Shown one piece after another: positions 1 to 4,946 of a stretch of DNA of 8,189 bases. Source of the DNA: an uncultured Oscillospiraceae bacterium (GTDB lineage Bacteria > Bacillota > Clostridia > Oscillospirales > Oscillospiraceae); NCBI GenBank assembly GCA_934572355.1, contig CAKTKV010000067.1:1-8189 (forward strand), read 5' to 3'. The position numbers were made by a program, and so were the translations under genes. How positions within the stretch are numbered: position 1 is the first letter of the stretch; the number at the start of each line of letters is the position of its first letter. A model generated the notes under the pieces. It worked only from the letters and a program-made list of their open reading frames with translations. It was not told the origin of the DNA and did not search any database.

Positions 1-231
1 GACGCCTGCGTGCTGCCGAAAGGCACGGGCTACATCACCGACCTCGGCATGACGGGCGCGGTACACTCCGTGCTCGGCATCGACCCGGAGCAGAGCATAG
101 GCAAATTCATGGGCGACCCGCCGCGGCGCTATGAGGCCGCGAAGGGACCGGCAAAGCTCGAGGGCTGCATATTCGAGATAGACCCGGAGACGGGCAGGTG
201 CCTGAGCGCCGAAGGGATAAGACTGACATGA
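1..231 (+). CDS. ymdB: YmdB-family metallophosphoesterase, C-terminal fragment (5' end outside window)
   Basis: The reading frame is open from base 1 and ends at TGA 229-231, giving the last 76 residues of a protein that begins upstream. The segment LPKGTGYITDLGMTGAV matches the C-terminal signature of YmdB-type calcineurin-like phosphoesterases (usually GTAY-TD-GMTG). It is followed by the family's typical ending: a Pro/Arg-rich 'PPRRYEAA' stretch and a strand of the form 'EGCIFEIDPETGRC'. The family hydrolyses cyclic nucleotides such as 2',3'-cAMP in the cytoplasm and in Bacillus influences biofilm and sporulation decisions. The metal-binding Asp/Asn/His residues lie in the missing N-terminal part, so activity cannot be judged here. 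In many Firmicutes the gene follows rny (RNase Y), so rny may lie just upstream (inference). The stop overlaps the next start as ATGA. Family assignment is fairly sure. Confidence 0.85.
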   Translation, partial: DACVLPKGTGYITDLGMTGAVHSVLGIDPEQSIGKFMGDPPRRYEAAKGPAKLEGCIFEIDPETGRCLSAEGIRLT

Positions 232-1343
232 GCAAGATAAAAATTCTCCATGCTGCCGACCTGCACCTTGACTCCCCATTTGAGGGGCTCCCGGCAGGTA
301 AGGCCGCCATCCGCCGAGGAGAGCAGCGCGCACTGCTCGCGCGGATCGCCGAGCTTGCGCGCCGTGAGGGCGTGCAGCTTGTGCTGCTCGCGGGCGACCT
401 GCTCGACAGTGAAAATACATACTACGAAACTGGCGAGGAACTCTGTCGCTCGCTGAGCCAGATCGCGGCGCCGGTGTTCATCTCCCCCGGCAACCATGAT
501 TTCTATTCGCCAAAATCCGTCTACGCGCGCCTCAAGCTCCCGGAGAACGTACACGTGTTTACCTCCGGGGACATTGAAGCAGTCACGCTGCCGGAGCTCG
601 GAGCGCGCGTGTTCGGCGCGGCGTTTACCGATAAGCACAGCGGTGCAATGCTGCGCGGCCTCCACGCCGAGCATGAGGACGGTTTGCTGAACGTCCTGTG
701 CATCCACGGCGATGTGGGCGTCAAGGACTCGGCCTACGACCCCATAAGCGAGGACGAGCTCAGAGCCAGCGGCATGGACTACGTCGCGCTTGGACACGTC
801 CATAAAGCCAGCGGCCTTAAAAAGGCCGGGGACACATGGTACTCATGGCCGGGCTGCCCGGAGGGGCGCGGCTTTGACGAGACGGGGGAAAAGACCGTGA
901 GCATCGTCACCCTCGGCGACGGCGAATGCAGCTTGGAGCCCGTGTGCATTGCGAGCCGCCGGTACGAGATACTGAAGATCGACGTCACGGGTACCGACCC
1001 GCTGCTTGCGATACACACCTCGCTGCCGGACGAAACGGTGAAGGACGTGTACCGCATCATCCTCACAGGCGAATCGGACACGAGCCCCGACTTGAGCCGC
1101 CTGCACTATAACCTTGAAGAGCTGTTCTTCGAGCTACAGCTGCGCGACGAGACGCGTCTGCGCCGCAGCGTATGGGAGCGCGCCGGGGACGACACCCTGC
1201 GCGGACTCTTTCTCAAGAAGCTCCGGGCAAAATACGACGCGGCGCGCGACGACGAGCAGCGCCGCCGCATAGAGCAGGCCGCCCGCTGGGGGCTCGCCGC
1301 GCTCGACAACATGGAGGAGGTCGCAAAGCATGAAGATCAATAA
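228..1343 (+). CDS. yhaO: SbcD/Mre11-like DNA repair exonuclease (YhaO-type metallophosphoesterase)
   Basis: This 371-residue protein has the Mre11/SbcD phosphoesterase motifs in order: Asp11-Leu-His13 (HAADLHLDSPF), Gly56-Asp57, GNHD at 88-91, His160-Gly-Asp, and GHVH with His190 and His192. These are the expected two-metal ligands, so the enzyme should be an active nuclease subunit. The later part (about 245-371) is a divergent capping and C-terminal region rich in Arg/Glu helices, which in this family contacts the ATPase partner. ATG 228 was chosen because it begins directly at the conserved first strand (MSKIKILHAADLH) and overlaps the upstream stop as ATGA. An in-frame alternative start at 198 would add ten unconserved residues inside the ymdB-like gene. 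The AAGGG at 212-216 is a modest ribosome binding site, so coupling to upstream translation is likely. The ATPase partner follows with a 14-bp overlap. Length fits the YhaO family. Confidence 0.9.
   Translation: MSKIKILHAADLHLDSPFEGLPAGKAAIRRGEQRALLARIAELARREGVQLVLLAGDLLDSENTYYETGEELCRSLSQIAAPVFISPGNHDFYSPKSVYARLKLPENVHVFTSGDIEAVTLPELGARVFGAAFTDKHSGAMLRGLHAEHEDGLLNVLCIHGDVGVKDSAYDPISEDELRASGMDYVALGHVHKASGLKKAGDTWYSWPGCPEGRGFDETGEKTVSIVTLGDGECSLEPVCIASRRYEILKIDVTGTDPLLAIHTSLPDETVKDVYRIILTGESDTSPDLSRLHYNLEELFFELQLRDETRLRRSVWERAGDDTLRGLFLKKLRAKYDAARDDEQRRRIEQAARWGLAALDNMEEVAKHEDQ
1313..1320 (+). promoter_or_regulatory. Strong Shine-Dalgarno site for the YhaN-like gene, inside the yhaO-like coding region
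   Basis: GGAGGAGG lies 9 bases before ATG 1330 and is embedded in codons for the last residues of the preceding nuclease. It fixes the start of the ATPase gene and, with the 14-bp overlap (1330-1343), points to translational coupling and matched production of the two subunits. Confidence 0.8.
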
Positions 1344-3243
1344 GCTGACGGCGTCCTTCGGAAAGCTGGAAAACGAGACGCTGAGCCTGCACGACGGGCT
1401 GAACATCATATACGCGCCGAACGAAAGCGGCAAATCCACATGGTGCGCGTTCATCATGGCGATGCTCTACGGGGTGGATTCCTCGGAGCGCGCCCGCGCG
1501 GGCTACCTGCCCGACAAGCTGCGCTACGCCCCGTGGTCGGGCGCACCGATGGAGGGCAGCATGGAGCTGACTGCCGACCGGCGCGATATAACCATCACCC
1601 GCAGGACGCGCACGAAGAGCGCGCCGATGAAGGATTTTTCCGCGGTGTACACCGGCAGCAGCGTCCCGGTGAAGGAGCTCAACGGCAGCAACGCCGGGGA
1701 GATGCTGACGGGCGTATCAAAGGACGTGTTCCGCCGCAGCGCGTTCATCGCGCAGGGGACGGTCGCCGTCTCGGGAAGCCCGGAGCTTGAAAAGCGGATA
1801 AACGCGATAGTCTCCACGGGCGAGGAATCCGGTTCATTCAGCGAAGCTGACGAGCGGCTGCGCGCATGGCAGCGCAAGAGGCGCTATAACCGCAAGGGCA
1901 TGCTGCCAGAGCTTGAGGCAAAGATGGACGACACCCAGCGCCGGCTCGACGACATGGGCGGCTCTATCGGGGACGTCGAGTCCCTTGAAAAGCAGCTCGA
2001 GGAGACGAAGGCGCGCTGCACCCAGCTTGAGCAGGAGGTCACGGACGCGCGCCGCCGCCAGCGCCGCGAGGCGCTCGACCGGCTGAACGCCGGGCGCGCG
2101 GAGCTTCAGCGCAGCAGTGAGGAGCACGACGCGGCAATGACGCTGCTCTCGCAGCGGCGCGAGGAGCTGGGCGCGAGCCCCTTCGGCAGCCGCGAGCCGG
2201 GAGAGCTCGAGGCGGAAACGCAGACCGATCTTGATGAACTCGCGGAACTGCGCGCCGCGGCGGCAAAGAAGCCGAAGCCCCTGTGGGGCATAGTGCTGAT
2301 GGTGCTGGCAGTCGCGGCGGCGGCTCTGTACACGAGCCTTGACGTGCTTGCGTTCATGATCGCCGCGGCGGTGTTCTGCGTCGGCGCGATAGTGATGCTG
2401 CTGCGCTACGGCAAGGAGCGCGGCGCGGCGGCAGCAGCGCTCGAACGGCAGACGGCGCTATTGAGGAAATACCAGGCGCGGTCGACCGGTGAGATAAAGG
2501 CGGCGCTGGAGGACTACGAGCAGCTCTGGGAGAGCGCGAAGGAAGCCGAGCAGCAGGAGCTGCACACGCGCCGCGCTTATGAGAGCGCACGCAGTATGCA
2601 GAGCAGGCTCGAAGAATCTGCGCTGGGCGAGCTTGACTTTGCCTCCGGCGACTCTGAGACCGCGCGGCTCGGGCGCGAGCTGACAGCGGCGCGCGGCGAG
2701 GCCGAACGGCTGAGCCAGCAGATCGCCGGGATAAACGGACGGCTCGCCGCGATGGGCGACCCGCTCGTCCTTTCCAGCAGCCTGAGCTGCATGAAGGAGG
2801 AGTACGAGCTTATCTGCGACGAGTACGACGCGATAAACCTCGCCATCGACACGCTGCGCGAAGCGGACACCGAGATACAGAGCCGCTTCTCCCCGGAGCT
2901 CGGGCGCGTCGCCGCGGACTACATGTCCGCCGTGACCGGCGGGCGCTACTCCGATGTACTCATAAACCGCGACTTTACGGCGAAGGCGCGCACGAAGGAC
3001 GACGTTGTGGCGCGCGACGCGGAGTATCTGAGCGCGGGCACGCTGGACATAATGTATCTTGCGGTGCGCCTTGCGGTGTGCGAGCTTGCGCTGCCCGAAG
3101 GCGAGACCTGTCCGCTGATAATAGACGACGCGCTCGTGAACCTTGACGAGACGCGCCTTGAACAGGCAATGGCGCTCCTGCGCGAGATCGCAAAGGAGCG
3201 GCAGGTAATACTCTTCAGCTGCCGCAAGACGGACGGCAGATAA
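1330..3243 (+). CDS. yhaN: SbcC/Rad50-like AAA ATPase with two membrane segments (YhaN-type)
   Basis: This 637-residue SMC-like ATPase should partner the SbcD-like nuclease encoded just upstream. The N-terminal half-domain has a Walker A motif, APNESGKST at 29-37 (Lys35), after a first strand typical of RecF/SbcC proteins (MKINKLTASFGKLENETLSL). Long charged Arg/Glu/Gln-rich stretches at about 180-300 and 365-460 read as antiparallel coiled coil. Between them are two hydrophobic segments, about 319-335 and 338-358, with a short turn that would place a hairpin in the membrane. The C-terminal half-domain has an ABC-type signature (LSAGT, 567-571), a Walker B motif (LIIDDA, 596-601) and a D-loop (VNLDE, 603-607). 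No CXXC zinc hook is seen at the coiled-coil apex; the membrane hairpin takes that place, as known for YhaN. At 637 residues it is clearly shorter than Bacillus YhaN, mostly through shorter coiled coils. The role in DNA end processing is inferred from the family. Confidence 0.88.
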   Translation: MKINKLTASFGKLENETLSLHDGLNIIYAPNESGKSTWCAFIMAMLYGVDSSERARAGYLPDKLRYAPWSGAPMEGSMELTADRRDITITRRTRTKSAPMKDFSAVYTGSSVPVKELNGSNAGEMLTGVSKDVFRRSAFIAQGTVAVSGSPELEKRINAIVSTGEESGSFSEADERLRAWQRKRRYNRKGMLPELEAKMDDTQRRLDDMGGSIGDVESLEKQLEETKARCTQLEQEVTDARRRQRREALDRLNAGRAELQRSSEEHDAAMTLLSQRREELGASPFGSREPGELEAETQTDLDELAELRAAAAKKPKPLWGIVLMVLAVAAAALYTSLDVLAFMIAAAVFCVGAIVMLLRYGKERGAAAAALERQTALLRKYQARSTGEIKAALEDYEQLWESAKEAEQQELHTRRAYESARSMQSRLEESALGELDFASGDSETARLGRELTAARGEAERLSQQIAGINGRLAAMGDPLVLSSSLSCMKEEYELICDEYDAINLAIDTLREADTEIQSRFSPELGRVAADYMSAVTGGRYSDVLINRDFTAKARTKDDVVARDAEYLSAGTLDIMYLAVRLAVCELALPEGETCPLIIDDALVNLDETRLEQAMALLREIAKERQVILFSCRKTDGR

Positions 3244-3270
3244 GCGACACACAGAAAGCGAGGCTTAGAA

Positions 3271-4467
3271 ATGAAATACGATTTTACAACGGTGCTCGAT
3301 CGGCACGGCAAGGACTCTCTGGCCTTTGACAAGATACCCTTCGAGGGTGTTCAGCCCGACGAGGGCTTTGACGCGATCCCGATGTGGATCGCGGACATGA
3401 GCTTTGTCGCCGCGCCCCCGGCCATGGATGCGATACTCAAGCGCATGGAAATGCCGAACTTCGGCTACTTTGCCCTGCCGGACGAATACTTTGACAGCAT
3501 CATAAACTGGCAGCGCACGCGCAACGGCGTTGAGGGGCTGCTCCCGGAGCACATCGGCTACGAAAACGGCGTGCTCGGCGGCGTGAGCTCGGCGGTGCAG
3601 AGCTTCACCTCGCCCGGGGACAAGATACTCATCCACTCCCCCACCTACGTCGGCTTCACGCACACGATGGACGACACCGGGCGCGTCATAGTCCACAGCG
3701 AGCTCAAGCGCGATGAGCAGGGTATCTGGCGCATGGACTACGAGGACATGGACAGAAAGATAAAGGAGAACAACATCCACTTCGCTATCTTCTGTTCGCC
3801 GCACAACCCCTGCGGCAGAGTATGGGAACGCTGGGAGATAGAAAGGGCGATGGAGGTTTACGCCGCGAACGACTGCATCGTTATCTCCGACGAGATATGG
3901 TCGGACATCATCATGCCCGGGCACAAGCATATCCCGACGCAGTCCGTCTCCGAGGACGCAAGGAACCGCGTCATTGCCTTCTACGCGCCGAGCAAGACAT
4001 TTTCTCTGGCTGGGCTTGTCGGCTCCTACCATATCATCTACAATAAATATCTGCGTGACCGCGTCGTCCGCCGCGGCGAAATGAGCCATTACAACGAGTG
4101 CAATGTCCTGTCCATGCACGCGCTTATCGGCGCTTTCAGTCCGGAGGGCATGGAGTGGGCGGACGAAATGTGCCGCGTCATTGATGAAAACCTTGAATAT
4201 GCCTGTGATTTCATAAACGCGAACTTCAAGGGTGTGAGCTGCCAGCGGCCGCAGGGAACATACATGCTCTTCCTCGACTGCGCGGGCTACTGCGCCGAGC
4301 ACGGCATAAGCATAACGGAGCTTCAGCACCGCGGCGTGCGCTGCGGCGTTATCTGGCAGAACGGCGAGGACTTCATCTATCCCAAGTCCATCCGCATGAA
4401 CCTTGCCCTGCCGAAGTCAAGGCTCATCGAGGCCTTTGACCGACTGAAGAAATACGTGTTCATTTGA
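3271..4467 (+). CDS. MalY/PatB-family PLP-dependent C-S lyase / aminotransferase
   Basis: This 398-residue fold-type I PLP enzyme resembles MalY/PatB, which are cystathionine beta-lyase-like proteins often annotated as 'pyridoxal phosphate-dependent aminotransferase'. Visible landmarks are the N-terminal MWIADMSF (38-45, substrate-side loop), YENGVLGGV (97-105), SPTYVGF (123-129), SPHNPCGRVW (176-185, with PLP-binding Asn179), ISDEIWSDI (205-213, with Asp207 for the PLP ring nitrogen), the Schiff-base Lys242 in APSKTFSLAGL, and Arg375 (SIRMN), which binds the substrate carboxylate. All catalytic residues are present and the length is normal. The expected reaction is beta-elimination of cysteine S-conjugates or cystathionine to a thiol, pyruvate and ammonia in the cytosol. 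True substrate cannot be read from sequence. The gene starts 27 bp after the ATPase stop with a weak site (GAGG, 3260-3263) and no promoter of its own that I can see. It is followed by a strong terminator, so it probably ends the operon. Confidence 0.88.
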   Translation: MKYDFTTVLDRHGKDSLAFDKIPFEGVQPDEGFDAIPMWIADMSFVAAPPAMDAILKRMEMPNFGYFALPDEYFDSIINWQRTRNGVEGLLPEHIGYENGVLGGVSSAVQSFTSPGDKILIHSPTYVGFTHTMDDTGRVIVHSELKRDEQGIWRMDYEDMDRKIKENNIHFAIFCSPHNPCGRVWERWEIERAMEVYAANDCIVISDEIWSDIIMPGHKHIPTQSVSEDARNRVIAFYAPSKTFSLAGLVGSYHIIYNKYLRDRVVRRGEMSHYNECNVLSMHALIGAFSPEGMEWADEMCRVIDENLEYACDFINANFKGVSCQRPQGTYMLFLDCAGYCAEHGISITELQHRGVRCGVIWQNGEDFIYPKSIRMNLALPKSRLIEAFDRLKKYVFI

Positions 4468-4511
4468 GAGAAGCTGCGATAAGCGGTTAGCTCAGTAAGT
4501 AATAGTTATAA

Positions 4512-4563
4512 GCAAAAGCCTACGAAACCGTCACTTTGCCGAGTGGCGGTTTCTGCTTTTTGC
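4512..4563 (+). terminator. Intrinsic terminator closing the ymdB-yhaO-yhaN-lyase block
   Basis: GAAACCG (4524-4530) pairs perfectly with CGGTTTC (4547-4553). The stem continues inward by a T-G wobble and CAC/GTG (4532-4534 with 4543-4545), leaving an 8-base loop. Five T follow at 4557-4561. An outer GCAAAAGC (4512-4519) can also pair with GCTTTTTGC (4555-4563), so the A-tract/T-tract arrangement could work in both directions. It begins about 45 bases after the lyase stop codon. Confidence 0.88.
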
Positions 4564-4578
4564 AGGAGAGGTACAGCC

Positions 4579-4741
4579 CCTTGGCTCTCCCTCTGGGAGA
4601 GCTGTCACCGAAGGTGACTGAGAGGGGAGGGAGCGGTATGCCGCTGCCTGTGGCAGATGAAGGCATACCGCTTTTTCAATGATAAGACACCCTCTCCGTC
4701 CTCGCTGTGCTCGGCCACCTCTCCCAAGGGGAGAGGCAAGG
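4579..4741. repeat. 163-bp MITE-like or dispersed palindromic element with imperfect inverted ends
   Basis: The left end (4579-4601) and the reverse complement of the right end (4719-4741) agree at 20 of 23 positions (CCTTGsCTCTCCCyyTGGGAGAG). Each arm also closes on an inner match: GAGAGGG at 4620-4626 on the left and its complement CCCTCTC at 4690-4696 on the right. Each arm folds on itself. The left arm gives GCTCTCCC/GGGAGAGC (4584-4591 with 4595-4602, loop TCT) and GTCACC/GGTGAC (4604-4609 with 4613-4618, loop GAA). The right arm gives CCTCTCCC/GGGAGAGG (4718-4725 with 4729-4736). The centre holds another hairpin, listed separately. There is no coding capacity and no obvious target-site duplication. 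The form suggests a non-autonomous mobile element or a REP-like repeat; from general familiarity, such 'CTCTCCC...GTCAC...GTGACTGAGAGGG' blocks are common between genes in gut Clostridia. Confidence 0.65.
4632..4676 (+). terminator. Terminator-like hairpin at the centre of the inverted-repeat element
   Basis: AGCGGTATGCC (4632-4642) pairs perfectly over 11 bp with GGCATACCGCT (4662-4672), and T4672-4676 follows. The 19-base interior contains a second perfect stem, CTGCC/GGCAG (4644-4648 with 4652-4656, loop TGT). It could act as a second terminator behind the operon, or simply be the core of the repeat element. Confidence 0.6.
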
Positions 4742-4761
4742 AATGCCCGCGGAGCGCGTCG

Positions 4762-4776
4762 GCAGTGTGACACTGC
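4762..4776. repeat. Perfect 15-bp palindrome GCAGTGT-G-ACACTGC
   Basis: Two 7-bp arms (4762-4768 and 4770-4776) are separated by a single G and followed by AAAAA. It lies 20 bp beyond the inverted-repeat element and may be an outer part of it or a separate protein-binding site. The T-tract needed for a + strand terminator is absent. Confidence 0.5.
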
Positions 4777-4793
4777 AAAAACCTAACTCAGAG

Positions 4794-4819
4794 CATCCCA
4801 CCCTGCGGGGCGGTGGATG
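4794..4819. repeat. Hairpin of unknown role upstream of the surface-protein promoter
   Basis: CATCC(C)ACC (4794-4802) pairs with GGTGGATG (4812-4819) over 8 bp with one bulged C and a 9-base loop. No T-run follows. It lies roughly 40-65 bp upstream of the -35 box, so it could be an upstream regulatory site or leftover repeat sequence. Confidence 0.4.
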
Positions 4820-4860
4820 GCATGCGTACCAAATTGTAACCAATTGTTTCCTGATCTTCC

Positions 4861-4889
4861 TTGTATTCGCGCCTGTTACAGGCTATAAT
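4861..4889 (+). promoter_or_regulatory. Housekeeping-type promoter for the surface-protein gene
   Basis: The -10 box TATAAT (4884-4889) is a perfect consensus. TTGTAT (4861-4866), sharing the TTG and 3 of 6 positions with the consensus, sits exactly 17 bp upstream. Transcription should start near 4896, giving a leader of about 50 bases to ATG 4947. The surrounding DNA is AT-rich compared with the genes to the left. The weak -35 box suggests either moderate strength or help from an activator. Confidence 0.75.
4871..4883. promoter_or_regulatory. Perfect palindrome inside the promoter spacer (possible operator)
   Basis: GCCTGT-T-ACAGGC is a perfect inverted repeat with a one-base centre. It occupies 13 of the 17 bases between the -35 and -10 boxes and touches the -10 box. 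A dimeric regulator bound here would either block RNA polymerase or, as MerR-type proteins do, twist the spacer. No regulator gene is visible in the window, so the role is inference from position and symmetry. Confidence 0.45.
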
Positions 4890-4930
4890 TCATGGTGTAA
4901 AATGATCTCTTTTTATGAGTGGAGCTTTTG

Positions 4931-4936
4931 AAAGGA
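4931..4936 (+). promoter_or_regulatory. Ribosome binding site of the surface-protein gene
   Basis: AAAGGA lies 10 bases before ATG 4947. That ATG is followed at once by a textbook signal peptide, which settles the start. Confidence 0.75.
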
Positions 4937-4946
4937 ACCGAGCAAT

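Noticed and set aside
198..227. Upstream in-frame start for the YhaO-like protein
   Set aside because: It would add ten unconserved residues inside the preceding gene. The start at 228 fits the family and gives the ATGA overlap.
129..803. 224-codon minus-strand frame opposite the YhaO-like gene
   Set aside because: It is antisense to conserved nuclease motifs, with no domain and no ribosome binding site that I could support.
2458..3252. 264-codon minus-strand frame opposite the YhaN-like gene
   Set aside because: It lies opposite the conserved signature and Walker B region of the ATPase and has no family signature of its own.
3265..4329. 354-codon open frame on the minus strand across the lyase gene
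   Set aside because: It mirrors a strongly supported PLP enzyme with all catalytic residues, and its own translation shows no recognisable domain. It is a by-product of GC-rich third positions.
4483..4496. GCGGTTAGCTCAGT, which looks like the 5' end and D-arm of a tRNA
   Set aside because: No anticodon stem, T-arm motif or acceptor 3' strand follows. The sequence runs directly into the terminator.
4579..4741. CRISPR array
   Set aside because: The repeated units are inverted, not direct, and there is no regular spacer pattern or third copy.
4531..4773. 80-codon minus-strand frame in the intergenic region
   Set aside because: It is made almost entirely of the inverted-repeat element and terminator sequence. 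The peptide looks like translated repeat DNA.
4707..4931. 74-codon plus-strand frame in the intergenic region
   Set aside because: It runs through the right repeat arm, both palindromes and the promoter, with no proper ribosome binding site.
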